Notes: generated by a model from the letters alone, not told the origin. A DNA stretch of 41,732 nt from JAVBJN01 sp031546985 (GCA_031546985.1 JAVBJN010000031.1:1-41732); one strand, 5' to 3'. Numbered from the stretch's first letter, positions 15,882 to 25,248 are shown. Numbers and translations: made by a program.

Positions 15882-17177
15882 TTGAAACATTACCTTACAA
15901 GCGCGGTTTTCTTTCTTTTGTTGTCCTGCAATATCGATCCCCGGAAAGAACAGGAACCCGTGAGTAAAAAAGTACAGGTTAAGGATTATTACCGGCCGGG
16001 GCTTACAGATGATGCGGCCATTCAGCTGGCGATAAACGATGCAGGAGTGGGCGGCGTAATTCAATTGGAAGCCAATAAAACATACCTGCTTCAAAATGGG
16101 CTTCAGATTAAAAATGCACAATTGCTCCAGGGCAATAACGCTACCCTTAAACGGGCTGCGCAATCGGTAAGCACCTTAAAAGCAGAGGCTGGCGAAGCAA
16201 CAGCAACATTGGAACTCGACAGCATTCCCCGGGGCTGGAAAATTGGCGACCAGGTGCAACTGTTTACCGATTCTACCGCATCGCATTCCAACGCTTATCT
16301 CGACGACCCTGTTTTGCCCAATATCATCACGGCTATCAAAGGCAATTCCATTACACTATCGGCACCTGTGGGGCCTTCTAACGACCACAGCATCGCCACC
16401 TGGCCTTCCGGCACTTATGTGCGCAAGGTATACACGCTTTTGCGGGGCGAAAACATTAACGTACAATCAGCACCCTTTAAAGTGCAGCACCTGAATTTTG
16501 ACGGTAACCGGGCACAAAACAACCTGAATTACTTCTGGAATGTAAACTCAACCATTTTTGCCCGTGGCATAGGCACCCGTATTGTGGATTGCACCTTCCG
16601 CGATATTCCCAACGAGTGCATTGTGGGCCAGGGCATGTATGTATCCAACTGCCGGGCATTTAACCTCAATGGCTCCTTTGTGCATTTTACAGGCATCGAT
16701 ACCATGAGTCAGTTGCCACAGAAAAACGCCATTATCCTGGGCAACCTGGTAGATAGTGTATGCCAGATTTGCACCGGCGTTACAGGCCATTCCGAAGGCG
16801 CGTTTACTACTTCCTACACCGGTGGATACGCCACCATATCCGGCAATCGCATTTACAATTGCGGAGAAGCGGCCATTGGCCTTATTGGCGGCCATTCCGA
16901 TGTTTCGGACGGTGGCGAGTCTGATTTTCTCATTACCAACAATATCTTCAAGAACTGTAAGCAGATCATATATGCGTTTGAAGCCGTATCGGATAAAAAA
17001 TACGCTTCCAGCGATATCTTCATATCGGGCAATATGCTTTCCAACTGTGGTGTAAACAATTGGGTGCCTTATGTAGAAGCTTTTAAACAATACGACGGGC
17101 TTAATATTTCGGGCAATAGCCTCACCAATGGCACCCGTATTTTGCTACCCGCTTCTTTTAAATTCAACGAGCAATAG
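15882..17177 (+). CDS. Lipoprotein with right-handed beta-helix (pectate-lyase-like) fold
   Basis: The 431-residue protein has a lipoprotein signal (FFLLLSC, Cys16). The segment GLTDDAAIQLAINDAGVGGVIQLEANKTYLL is the usual start of a pectate-lyase-superfamily beta helix. Repeated short turns follow, such as CTFRDIPNECIVGQG, ISGNRIYNCGEAAIGLIGG, ITNNIFKNC and ISGNMLSNCGVNN, as expected of parallel beta-helix coils. Such proteins often bind or cleave surface polysaccharides, but no catalytic residues can be named here. The start is TTG 15882; a nearer ATG is out of frame and closed at once. The gene is convergent with the DUF4249 gene and shares a terminator with it. Confidence 0.8.
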   Translation: MKHYLTSAVFFLLLSCNIDPRKEQEPVSKKVQVKDYYRPGLTDDAAIQLAINDAGVGGVIQLEANKTYLLQNGLQIKNAQLLQGNNATLKRAAQSVSTLKAEAGEATATLELDSIPRGWKIGDQVQLFTDSTASHSNAYLDDPVLPNIITAIKGNSITLSAPVGPSNDHSIATWPSGTYVRKVYTLLRGENINVQSAPFKVQHLNFDGNRAQNNLNYFWNVNSTIFARGIGTRIVDCTFRDIPNECIVGQGMYVSNCRAFNLNGSFVHFTGIDTMSQLPQKNAIILGNLVDSVCQICTGVTGHSEGAFTTSYTGGYATISGNRIYNCGEAAIGLIGGHSDVSDGGESDFLITNNIFKNCKQIIYAFEAVSDKKYASSDIFISGNMLSNCGVNNWVPYVEAFKQYDGLNISGNSLTNGTRILLPASFKFNEQ

Positions 17178-17210
17178 CAGTTACAAATATTAAGACATTC
17201 AAAAAATGAA

Positions 17211-17242
17211 TAAAGGCCGCACCATTACCGGAGCGGCCTTTA
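17211..17242. terminator. Bidirectional terminator between convergent genes
   Basis: TAAAGGCCGC (17211-17220) pairs perfectly with GCGGCCTTTA (17233-17242). An A-rich run lies on one side. It separates the beta-helix lipoprotein (plus) from the DUF4249 gene (minus). Confidence 0.85.
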
Positions 17243-17269
17243 TCATGACCATCACTACATTGCGCAGCG

Positions 17270-18181
17270 CTATTTTATCTCCTTGCCATCGTAGCTCGAA
17301 ATACTAAATATGCCATACCCGTTTTTTACATTGCTATACACATTGGCGGGCTCCGAAAACGGGTTGCCACTGTTATCCAAAGCATAATTGTAGGTTTTTA
17401 AATAGCGGAAATAATCGCCGGTTACATGATGCAATAAAATGACCGGCCACACACTATCGCCCTGTATTACCTGGGGCTTTAATGCCTCGCTGGGCATGTA
17501 CAGCCGCAGGTCTTTGGAAGTACCATTAAACAATACATCTTTTATATAAATACCGTTAGACGACAAGCAGGTATTTTGCTCTATATCATCCGTATACGCA
17601 CTCTCCACACTGGGATCGGGGCTGGTAATACAGTAGCTGGAGTAGTATTGAAAAGTTGTATCAAAACTCGTGGCATCCCGGATTTGCAAAATGTAAAAAT
17701 CGCCTAGAGTGGGCGGGTCTGTAAACCGGATACGCACTTCATCGAGCGATACGCCATTTATATCCTTTTTAACGTTGGGGATGCGTTCCGGCTCGCCCAT
17801 AAGCGGCACCTGAGATGGAGCTATAGATGAGGCCTCTACTGTGTTAAAACCGGGCGCAGAAACTGCAACGGTATACGTGCTGCCAGGCTCCACAGTCATA
17901 GTAGACATATAATGACCAGAAGACGAAACACCCTGAATTTCTTCCATCAGTACGCCGTCTCTATACACTTTTACAATTGCATTACCGATGGAGAGATCTG
18001 CATTGCGGTTGTATTGCTGGATACTGATACTTTTTCCAACCCCAATCTCTATACGCTCGTTGGTTTCGGTAAAACTAGACAATGTGAGTGCTGGCGTATG
18101 TGCCGGCAAGTTTAATTGTACCTCCTTCTCGCAGGAGACCAACACCGCTGCCGCAGCTATTAAAACGAAGTATAATCGCAT
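17270..18181 (-). CDS. DUF4249 lipoprotein, partner of the TonB-dependent receptor
   Basis: The 303-residue protein has a lipoprotein signal (AAVLVSC, Cys17). The rest is a beta-rich DUF4249 domain, with NLPAHTPALTLSSF, NADLSIGNAIVKVYRDG and EPGSTYTVAVSAPGFNTVEASS near the N-terminus. DUF4249 genes in Bacteroidota regularly follow a TonB-dependent receptor gene, and the two are thought to form an outer membrane uptake complex; the substrate is not known. Here it starts 10 bases after the receptor stop codon, so the two are surely one operon. Confidence 0.88.
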   Translation of the reverse strand: MRLYFVLIAAAAVLVSCEKEVQLNLPAHTPALTLSSFTETNERIEIGVGKSISIQQYNRNADLSIGNAIVKVYRDGVLMEEIQGVSSSGHYMSTMTVEPGSTYTVAVSAPGFNTVEASSIAPSQVPLMGEPERIPNVKKDINGVSLDEVRIRFTDPPTLGDFYILQIRDATSFDTTFQYYSSYCITSPDPSVESAYTDDIEQNTCLSSNGIYIKDVLFNGTSKDLRLYMPSEALKPQVIQGDSVWPVILLHHVTGDYFRYLKTYNYALDNSGNPFSEPANVYSNVKNGYGIFSISSYDGKEIK

Positions 18182-18191
18182 AGTATCTTTT

Positions 18192-20498
18192 TTAGAATTT
18201 AAACTGGTAGGTAATAGAAGGAATAATAGAAAACAGGCTTACCTGCTTAAATACCGTGTTGCCACCCACACCCGTTGTGCTATAAATGTAGAACGGGTTT
18301 TTGCGGTTATACACATTGTAAATACCTACCACCCACGCACTTTCCCAGTTGCGCTTATGTTGCTTTGAAAATTTCATGCTTACATCGCCACGATGGTAGG
18401 CCTTCATCCGGTAACCATTGCGGCTTCCGTATATTTCAATATCGGCGCCATTGGGCCCCTGGTACATGCCCACCGGCATGGTTATAGCATTGCCCGTGCC
18501 ATACACCCACTCTGCACTTATTTCAATATGCTTTGCAAGGCTGTACACACCGGCAATTTTAAAATCGTGCCTGCGGTCGTAGCGGTAAGGAAACTCCTGT
18601 CCTTTATTGAGATTGTCGAACTGGCGGGTGGTCCATGAAAGCGTGTACCCTATCATACCGGTAAATTGTCCTTTCTTTTTTTGTAAAAACACTTCGGCCC
18701 CATAGCTCTTACCCTTGCCTATTTCTACCTTATCTTCCCAGCTGGCGCTGCTGCTAAGGAAATTGGCGCCCTCTTTGTATTCAATTACATTGTTCATGGT
18801 TTTATAATACCCTTCCACACTTAGCTCTATGCCGGACTGGTGGGTATACGCAATGCCGGCCGCACCCTGCTGCGAGTATTGCTGCGGCACCTTATCCGTT
18901 ACCGGCACCCACAGGTCGGTAGGCAGCCCTATAGAAGAGTTGGTGAGCAGGTGTATAAACTGGCTCATCTGCACATAAGAGGCCTTTATGCTCAGCTGAT
19001 CGTTAATGAGATAGCGTGCAGATATGCGAGGTTGCAACGACTGGTAAAACTTGCCCCGCACCGAAAAGCCGGTCCAATGCACGCCAATATTGGTTTTTAG
19101 CTTAGGTGTAATTCTTATATCATCTTCGATATACGCGTCTATCTCCCCAGCGTTAAGCGGTTTGGTACCAATGGTGGTATCCAGGTTGGGCGAAGCGGTA
19201 GACGTTACTTTGGTGGTTTGCGCGCCGGTATTATACGTGTGGTCTATATACCCTATGCCTGCTTTTATATAGTGATTGGGATTGGGCAAAAAGTCGAAAT
19301 CATATTTCACCGCCTTATCGTTGATGCCCGATGCATAGCGCATCAGGTAATCATCTTTACTGCTGCCATAGGTAGACTGGCTCTGCGCATTGATGATGAA
19401 TTTATACTGGCTGTAATACGTGGTTAGGTTACCAAACAGCTTGGGCGAAAACTCGTGGTTCCACCTGCCTACCGCCGTAATATTGCCCCAGCGGATGCCC
19501 GAATTATCCATATTGCTGCTGTTGTCATAGGTAGATTTTGACTTGCTGTCGAATTTATCGTTTCCAAAATACCCGCTAAAGTAGATATGATCTTTGTTGC
19601 CCAGCTTAAAGTTCACCTTCCCGTTCAGGTCATAGAAATAATAGCCGGCCTTGAAGTCGGCAGACATAAAAGGTTTGGTAAGCACATCAATATACGTGCG
19701 CCTGCCCGATACCACAAAAGATGATTTGCCTTTTTGTATAGGCCCTTCCAATGTGAGCCGCGATGCGATAAGCCCTATACCGCCCTCGCCATGAATGGCA
19801 TTTTTATCGCCCTCTTTCATGTTAATATCTATTACAGAAGATATCCTGCCCCCATACCGTGCGGGAAAACCACCTTTTATTACTTCTACATTGCGGATCG
19901 CATCGGCATTAAACACACTAAAAAAACCAAAGAGGTGACTGGCATTGTACACCGGCACCCCATCCAGCAGAATAAGGTTTTGATCGGGCCCGCCGCCACG
20001 CACATAAATACCCGAAGAACCTTCGCTACCTGCCTGCACACCCGGCAGCAGCTGAATGGCTTTAAGAATATCTACCTCCCCTAAAAAAGCCGGCAGCGAT
20101 TTAATAGTGGCAATAGACAGGTCTATCGAGCTCATTTGAGAGCGGGTTTGCAATGCGTCTTTCTGAGAAGTAACCACCACCTCTTTCATATCCTTGCTCT
20201 GCTCCAGCGCTATGTTAAGGGTCTGGTTGGTATTGGCCTGCAAGCTGTGGCTGTATTGTGTAAAGCCCAGGTACGATGCCCGCAAACCCACATTACCAGC
20301 CGGAATGGTAAGTGAGTAAAAACCAAAAGCGTTGGTGGTGGTGCCTATATTTTTTTCGGGAATAAACACCGCAGCACCTATAAGCCGCTCCCCACTCTTT
20401 TTTTCCGATACATAGCCACTGATGGTGACCTGCTGGGCATGCAGCAACACCGGAGCTATTATACAAACCGACAACAACCATGTCTTTATTATGCTCAT
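18192..20498 (-). CDS. TonB-dependent receptor (DUF4249-associated type)
   Basis: The 768-residue protein has a signal peptide ending at LLHAQ. A carboxypeptidase-regulatory-like domain spans about 23-105 (ISGYVSEKKSGERLIGAAVFIPEKNIGTTTNAFG). A plug domain lies at about 125-230 (LPAFLGEVDILKAIQLLPGVQ, GIYVRGGGPDQNLILLDGVPVYNASHLFGFFSVFN, GGFPARYGGRISSVIDI). A 22-strand-type barrel ends on the aromatic strand SITYQFKF. The plug is well conserved and looks functional. It would import a substrate across the outer membrane using TonB energy. The DUF4249 gene follows after 10 bases. No sigma/anti-sigma pair is adjacent. Confidence 0.92.
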   Translation of the reverse strand: MSIIKTWLLSVCIIAPVLLHAQQVTISGYVSEKKSGERLIGAAVFIPEKNIGTTTNAFGFYSLTIPAGNVGLRASYLGFTQYSHSLQANTNQTLNIALEQSKDMKEVVVTSQKDALQTRSQMSSIDLSIATIKSLPAFLGEVDILKAIQLLPGVQAGSEGSSGIYVRGGGPDQNLILLDGVPVYNASHLFGFFSVFNADAIRNVEVIKGGFPARYGGRISSVIDINMKEGDKNAIHGEGGIGLIASRLTLEGPIQKGKSSFVVSGRRTYIDVLTKPFMSADFKAGYYFYDLNGKVNFKLGNKDHIYFSGYFGNDKFDSKSKSTYDNSSNMDNSGIRWGNITAVGRWNHEFSPKLFGNLTTYYSQYKFIINAQSQSTYGSSKDDYLMRYASGINDKAVKYDFDFLPNPNHYIKAGIGYIDHTYNTGAQTTKVTSTASPNLDTTIGTKPLNAGEIDAYIEDDIRITPKLKTNIGVHWTGFSVRGKFYQSLQPRISARYLINDQLSIKASYVQMSQFIHLLTNSSIGLPTDLWVPVTDKVPQQYSQQGAAGIAYTHQSGIELSVEGYYKTMNNVIEYKEGANFLSSSASWEDKVEIGKGKSYGAEVFLQKKKGQFTGMIGYTLSWTTRQFDNLNKGQEFPYRYDRRHDFKIAGVYSLAKHIEISAEWVYGTGNAITMPVGMYQGPNGADIEIYGSRNGYRMKAYHRGDVSMKFSKQHKRNWESAWVVGIYNVYNRKNPFYIYSTTGVGGNTVFKQVSLFSIIPSITYQFKF

Positions 20499-20590
20499 AA
20501 TTAACCTTTAGTCGCATACAAAACGGCCAGGTTTTCTGCATATTGCATTTAGTTTAAAACAATAAATATGATATTGTTTAGTTTACAGCA

Positions 20591-20647
20591 GCATAAGGTT
20601 GCTGAGCCCCGCATGGGCGGGACAGGCTTTGTCGAAGCACCTTATGC
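20591..20647. repeat. Palindromic repeat with CCCGC-GCGGG core
   Basis: Outer arms GCATAAGG (20591-20598) and CCTTATGC (20640-20647) enclose an inner hairpin CCCGC-ATGG-GCGGG (20608-20621). It shares this core with repeats near 359, 12483 and 33973. It lies in the 279-base gap between the divergent TonB receptor and miaB genes. Confidence 0.7.
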
Positions 20648-20744
20648 GTGGTTGCTCACCCCCGGATCAATCAGACCTCTTCAAATCAGAAATCAGACAT
20701 TCTACTCATTCTGCCATTCTGTCATTTTTTATCAGAATTCATTG

Positions 20745-20752
20745 TATATTTG
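20745..20752 (+). promoter_or_regulatory. -7 box upstream of miaB
   Basis: TATATTTG matches TAnnTTTG exactly and predicts a start about 20 bases before the ATG at 20778. The -33 region is T-rich without a TTTG. Confidence 0.45.
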
Positions 20753-20777
20753 CCGTTCTTAAAACCAGTGGTTCAAG

Positions 20778-22205
20778 ATGTTTGAAACGGAACAAAAAGT
20801 GATTGATGAAACCCGTCAGGGTGAGGCTTTCCTGCCTTTTGCTGAAGATCCTAACCAGTATACCAAACGCTTTTATATAGAAAGCTATGGTTGCCAGATG
20901 AATTTCAACGATAGTGAAATCGTAGCGTCCATCCTGCACGAAAGCGGGTTTGGTGCTACGCGCAATTTTGAAGAAGCCGATCTGATACTGCTCAATACCT
21001 GCTCTATCCGCGAAAAAGCGGAGCAGACCGTGCGTAAACGCCTTACCGAGTTCCGGAAACTGAAAAGAGAAAACCCGGGTATGCTCGTAGGTGTACTGGG
21101 CTGCATGGCCGAGCGCCTGAAAGCCAAGTTCCTGGAAGAAGAAAAACTGGTGGATATTGTAGTAGGCCCCGATGCTTACCGCAGCCTGCCCGCGCTGGTA
21201 GACGAAGCCAGTGGCGGACAAAAATCCATCAACGTACTGCTGAGCCGGGAGGAAACCTATGCCGACATTAACCCCGTGCGTCTCGATAGCAATGGTGTTA
21301 CCGCCTTTGTATCTATCATGCGGGGTTGCAACAATATGTGCGCTTTCTGCGTGGTACCGTTTACCCGTGGCAGGGAGCGCAGCCGCGATGCCTACAGCAT
21401 TGTAGCCGAAGCGCAAGACCTGTTTGACCGTGGCTACCGCGAAGTAACCCTGCTGGGCCAGAACGTGGATTCTTACAACTGGACGGGCAACAGTGCCGAA
21501 GGACCGGAAGAAACCGTAACCTTTGCCGCGCTTATGGAGCGTGTAGCGCACATCAGCCCACTGCTGCGGGTACGTTTCAGCACCTCGCACCCCAAAGATA
21601 TTACCGATGATGTGCTGCACACCATGGCTAAATACGAAAATATTTGCAAGTACATTCACCTGCCGGTGCAGAGTGGCAACACCCGCATCCTGCAGCTGAT
21701 GAACCGTACCTACACCCGTGAGTGGTACCTCAAAAAGGTAGACCGCATCCACGAAATACTGCCCGATTGCGCGCTGAGTACCGATGTAATCACCGGCTTC
21801 TGTTCAGAAACCGAAGAAGACCACCAGGATACCATGAGCGTTATGGAGTATTGCAAATACGAGCTGGCCTATATGTTTGCCTACAGCGAACGTCCGGGTA
21901 CACTGGCTGCACGCCGCTTTGCGGATGATGTGCCCGAAGCCGTAAAAAAACGCCGCCTGGCCGAAATCGTGGAGCTGCACCGTGGCCACTCTAAACTGGC
22001 TATGGAAAAAGAAGTAGGCAAAACCCGTAAAGTACTTATCGAAGGTACTTCCAAACGCAGTGCCGACGATCTGTTTGGCCGCACCGACCAAAACAAGGTA
22101 GTGGTGTTTCCTAAAGAAAATTACAGCAAAGGTGATTATGTGATGGTGAAGATCGAAAGCTGTACCCCCGGTACATTGATTGGCGTTGCTATTGGTAAGG
22201 CCTAA
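20778..22205 (+). CDS. miaB: tRNA-2-methylthio-N6-dimethylallyladenosine synthase MiaB
   Basis: The 475-residue radical SAM enzyme adds the 2-methylthio group to i6A37 of tRNAs reading U-starting codons. The N-terminal UPF0004 domain has its three cluster cysteines (YGCQMN at Cys39, NTCSIRE at Cys75, LGCMAE). The radical SAM domain has the RGCNNMCAFCVVPFTRGRERS motif, with CxxxCxxC binding the second 4Fe-4S cluster. A C-terminal TRAM domain spans about 405-470 (KVLIEGTSKRS ... FPKENYSKGDYVMVKIES). Length and motifs are normal. It is the first gene of a long run, 16 bases before the sigma-54 activator. Confidence 0.97.
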   Translation: MFETEQKVIDETRQGEAFLPFAEDPNQYTKRFYIESYGCQMNFNDSEIVASILHESGFGATRNFEEADLILLNTCSIREKAEQTVRKRLTEFRKLKRENPGMLVGVLGCMAERLKAKFLEEEKLVDIVVGPDAYRSLPALVDEASGGQKSINVLLSREETYADINPVRLDSNGVTAFVSIMRGCNNMCAFCVVPFTRGRERSRDAYSIVAEAQDLFDRGYREVTLLGQNVDSYNWTGNSAEGPEETVTFAALMERVAHISPLLRVRFSTSHPKDITDDVLHTMAKYENICKYIHLPVQSGNTRILQLMNRTYTREWYLKKVDRIHEILPDCALSTDVITGFCSETEEDHQDTMSVMEYCKYELAYMFAYSERPGTLAARRFADDVPEAVKKRRLAEIVELHRGHSKLAMEKEVGKTRKVLIEGTSKRSADDLFGRTDQNKVVVFPKENYSKGDYVMVKIESCTPGTLIGVAIGKA

Positions 22206-22221
22206 CCCTTAAATAACCTTC

Positions 22222-23484
22222 ATGGATCTGCAAAGTTTAAAAAACCGCTTCGCAATTATAGGCAACTCGCCTACCCTCAACCATGCGCTCAATGTAGCCT
22301 CGCAGGTGGCCAATACCGATCTTTCGGTGCTGATCACCGGTGAAAGTGGTGTGGGTAAAGAAGCTTTTTCCCAGATCATTCACCAGTTGAGCCCGCGTAA
22401 ACACAACCCGTTTATCGCCATCAACTGCGGCGCCATTCCCGAAGGCACGATCGATTCGGAACTGTTTGGGCACGAAAAAGGCTCTTTTACCAGTGCCGTT
22501 GATGCACGTAAAGGCTATTTCGAAACGGTAAACGGTGGTACCATCTTTCTCGATGAGATTGGCGAAATGCCGCTGGGTACCCAGGCCCGCCTGCTGCGTG
22601 TGCTCGAAACCGGCGAATTTATTCGTGTGGGTAGCTCCAAAGTGCAAAAAACCAATGTACGGGTTATTGCAGCTACCAACCGCGACTTGCTGGAGTTTAT
22701 CGAAAAAGGCAAGTTTCGCGAAGATCTTTATTACCGCTTAAGTACGGTGCCCATCCGGGTATCGCCCCTGCGCGAGCGTAAAGAAGACATCTATGTGATG
22801 TTCCGCAAATTCTGCATCGACTTTGCAGACAAATACAAAGTAAAACCACTCGAACTTACCGAAGAAGCCCGCCAGGTGCTGGTCAACTATGCCTGGCCCG
22901 GTAACGTGCGCGAGCTTAAAAATATAGCCGAGCAGATCTCTGTGCTGGAAGAGGACAAAACCATTACCGCCGAAGACCTGCGCAGGTACCTACCTGCCGC
23001 TGATAACCGCCTGCCGGCTGTGTCGGGTAGCAACCACCATAGCAACAACAGTGAGTTTACCTCCGAAAGAGATATTCTTTACAAGCTGTTTTTTGATATG
23101 AAAAAGGATGTAACCGATCTTAAAAAGATGTTTTTTGAGGTGTTGCAGAATCCTTCCATGGCCAATAATATTAATCCCGCCATGTTTCAGCAGGAGAATA
23201 TTATGCCGGGTTACATAACCCACGAAGTACCGGCTACGCCCATTAACCCGGCTATTGCCAATCCCCAACCCGCATCCGGCCCTATTATTATACCGCACAA
23301 CGAACCGGGCATCGACCACCACGAAGATGTAGAAGAATCGCTGTCGCTGATGGATAAGGAGAAAGAATTGATTGTTAAGGCCTTACGCAAGCACAAAGGC
23401 AAGCGTCGCGATGCGGCACTCGACCTGGGCATTTCGGAAAGAACCCTGTACCGTAAGATTAAAGAATACGACATTGATGAATAG
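22222..23484 (+). CDS. Sigma-54-dependent transcriptional activator without sensor domain
   Basis: The 420-residue protein is almost only an AAA+ sigma-54 activation domain plus a Fis-type helix-turn-helix. Walker A is GESGVGKE (40-47), Walker B is GGTIFLDEIGE, the arginine finger region is FREDLYYRLS, and sensor II lies in WPGNVRELKN. The sigma-54-contacting loop, usually GAFTGA, reads GSFTSA (87-92). A less ordered segment of about 270-390 precedes the HTH (KGKRRDAALDLGISERTLYRKIKEY). There is no receiver or GAF domain, so control may be through a partner protein, as with PspF. Its stop overlaps the lptE start, so it is co-transcribed with envelope genes. Confidence 0.9.
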   Translation: MDLQSLKNRFAIIGNSPTLNHALNVASQVANTDLSVLITGESGVGKEAFSQIIHQLSPRKHNPFIAINCGAIPEGTIDSELFGHEKGSFTSAVDARKGYFETVNGGTIFLDEIGEMPLGTQARLLRVLETGEFIRVGSSKVQKTNVRVIAATNRDLLEFIEKGKFREDLYYRLSTVPIRVSPLRERKEDIYVMFRKFCIDFADKYKVKPLELTEEARQVLVNYAWPGNVRELKNIAEQISVLEEDKTITAEDLRRYLPAADNRLPAVSGSNHHSNNSEFTSERDILYKLFFDMKKDVTDLKKMFFEVLQNPSMANNINPAMFQQENIMPGYITHEVPATPINPAIANPQPASGPIIIPHNEPGIDHHEDVEESLSLMDKEKELIVKALRKHKGKRRDAALDLGISERTLYRKIKEYDIDE

Positions 23485-23980
23485 GCGGTTATTTTTAGTG
23501 GCCTTGCTGCCCCTGCTCACGCTTTTTAGTGGTTGTTATACGTTTTCGGGCATCAGTATCGATCCCAGCGTAAAAACCATCAATGTGCGGTATGTAGAAA
23601 ACCGCGCCCCTATTGTGGCGCCTACCCTCAGCCCCATTTTTACCCAAAAGCTGAAAGACAGGATTACCGGGCAAACCGGCTTAACCCTTACCAACAGTGA
23701 GGAGGCCGATCTGGATATAAACGGTCAAATCACCAATTACGATGTATCGGTGGCGGCTATCCAAAATACCCAAACGGCTACCCTGAACAGGCTTAGCATT
23801 ACGGTAAACATTATTTACACCAGCCGTAAAAACGAAAAAGAAAACTTCACCCAGAGCTTTACCCGCTTTGCGGATTTCAGCGCTACACAATCGATACAGA
23901 GTGTGGAAGGGCAGCTGATTCCCAAAATATCGGACCAGCTGGTAGAAGACATTTTTAACCGGGCTTTTGCAAATTGGTAA
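23477..23980 (+). CDS. lptE: LptE-family lipoprotein (LPS assembly)
   Basis: The 167-residue lipoprotein has signal LLTLFSGC (Cys20). The domain matches the Bacteroidota LptE family, with GCYTFSGISIDPSVKTINVRYVENRA near the start and a C-terminal FADFSATQSIQSVEGQLIPKISDQLVEDIFNRAFANW. LptE sits inside the LptD barrel and helps insert lipopolysaccharide into the outer membrane. The start is the ATG overlapping the sigma-54 activator stop by eight bases; a longer frame upstream lies inside that gene. The symbol is assigned by family, not by tested function. Confidence 0.85.
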   Translation: MNRRLFLVALLPLLTLFSGCYTFSGISIDPSVKTINVRYVENRAPIVAPTLSPIFTQKLKDRITGQTGLTLTNSEEADLDINGQITNYDVSVAAIQNTQTATLNRLSITVNIIYTSRKNEKENFTQSFTRFADFSATQSIQSVEGQLIPKISDQLVEDIFNRAFANW

Positions 23981-23992
23981 TATATTAGCGCA

Positions 23993-24745
23993 ATGATTAC
24001 TGCGGAGGATTTTAGTGCATTACTACAGGGCCGGCAATTGCCCGAAGCGTTTGGCGAGGCCGACCTTCAGGCGCTGGTGCAGCAATATCCATGGTTTGGT
24101 ACCGCCAGGCTCATGCTATTGCGCAAACAAACCTTGGACCAGCAACCAGAAGCAGCTGCAACCCAATCATTAACAGAACTTTACGTTCAGGACAAGGGTA
24201 TGGTGCAGCAATGGCTCAATAAGGCGTTTACGCTTACCGAAAAAGGTAAAAAAGAAGAGGAATTGTTTCAGCCCGTATTTTCAGAAGACTATTTTTTACA
24301 CCAGGGCATTAAGGTATCTGACGACCTGGACGCGGCACTGGAAGATTCCAAAGCTATCCTATTCCAGAGCGATGATCCGGTAGAGGTCGACAAACTGCTC
24401 ACTCCTATGCGCAGCTTTAACGACTGGCTCCTGTATTATAAGAGCAAAAGCGACGAAGCCCGTGAGGAAGAGGAAGAAAAACGCAACCTTAAGTTCATGT
24501 GGCAGAAAGAGAAACTGGCTGCCGCCCTGGACGAAGAAGCCAACGAAATTCCCGACCAGGTATTCCAGATGGCGGTAGACTCTATCGCCAAAACCGACGA
24601 CCTGGTGAGCGAGCCGCTGGCAAAGGTTCTGGCCCTCCAGGGTAAGAAAGATAAAGCAATTGAGATGTATGAAAAATTAAAGTTGCTTAATCCCGGAAAA
24701 AGTAATTATTTTGCCGAACAAATTAAAAATCTGCAATCTAAATAA
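23993..24745 (+). CDS. Conserved hypothetical protein with C-terminal TPR-like helix pair
   Basis: The 250-residue soluble protein has no signal peptide and is acidic and helical. The N-terminal part (LQALVQQYPWFGTARLMLLRK) and the C-terminal end (LAKVLALQGKKDKAIEMYEKLKLLNPGKSNYFAEQIKNL) read like tetratricopeptide helices; the middle has a charged EEEEEKR stretch. I know this protein as a frequent neighbour of lptE and secG in Bacteroidota but not its function. It lies 12 bases after lptE and six before secG, so it is co-transcribed. A role as a scaffold in envelope assembly is only inference. Confidence 0.75.
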   Translation: MITAEDFSALLQGRQLPEAFGEADLQALVQQYPWFGTARLMLLRKQTLDQQPEAAATQSLTELYVQDKGMVQQWLNKAFTLTEKGKKEEELFQPVFSEDYFLHQGIKVSDDLDAALEDSKAILFQSDDPVEVDKLLTPMRSFNDWLLYYKSKSDEAREEEEEKRNLKFMWQKEKLAAALDEEANEIPDQVFQMAVDSIAKTDDLVSEPLAKVLALQGKKDKAIEMYEKLKLLNPGKSNYFAEQIKNLQSK

Positions 24746-24751
24746 AAGCAA

Positions 24752-25147
24752 ATGTTAGTACTGATCACTATACTCATTTTACTGGCTTGTGTAATCCTCG
24801 GATTCTTTGTTTTGGTTCAAAACCCTAAAGGTGGCGGTCTGTCTGGTTCTTTCGGCAGCGTAGGCAACCAGGTGATGGGCGTGCAACGTTCCGGCGATGT
24901 GATGGAAAAAGGCACCTGGACCCTGATGGCCGTTATCGGAGGCTTAACTTTAATGTCTGCTTTCTTTATGCCTAAAGGTGGCACTGTAGAAAGCGCAGCC
25001 GATAAAGCGTTTAAAGGTGTTAAAGCCCCTACTACCGCTCCAATGAATGCTCCTGCACAACAGCAGCAGCAAGGCCAGCAACAGCAGGCGCAACCCGAAC
25101 AAGGTCAGCAACAACAACCTGCACCGCAGCCACAACCGGCTCAATAA
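24752..25147 (+). CDS. secG: Preprotein translocase subunit SecG with Gln/Pro-rich tail
   Basis: The 131-residue protein has the SecG two-helix core: a first helix ILILLACVILGFFVLVQNPKGGGL, then GSFGSVGNQVMGVQRSGDVMEKGTW and a second helix. SecG aids SecYEG protein export. The C-terminal 35 residues are almost entirely Gln, Pro and Ala, an extension beyond the usual SecG core that is common in this phylum but of variable length. A terminator follows 22 bases downstream. Confidence 0.93.
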   Translation: MLVLITILILLACVILGFFVLVQNPKGGGLSGSFGSVGNQVMGVQRSGDVMEKGTWTLMAVIGGLTLMSAFFMPKGGTVESAADKAFKGVKAPTTAPMNAPAQQQQQGQQQQAQPEQGQQQQPAPQPQPAQ

Positions 25148-25169
25148 TCAGGTTCGTTAAAAAATACTG

Positions 25170-25197
25170 GAAACCCTTCCCGAAACGGAAGGGTTTC
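25170..25197 (+). terminator. Rho-independent terminator after secG
   Basis: GAAACCCTTCC (25170-25180) pairs perfectly with GGAAGGGTTTC (25187-25197) around a six-base loop, followed by TTATTATT. It separates the miaB-secG transcript from mltG. Confidence 0.88.
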
Positions 25198-25248
25198 TTA
25201 TTATTGCGCCAACTTAAGCATTAACTTTAGCCACATTTAGCTCCCAAC

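Noticed and set aside
20739..21752. 337-codon frame antisense to miaB
   Set aside because: Shadow of miaB; no signal, motif or promoter.
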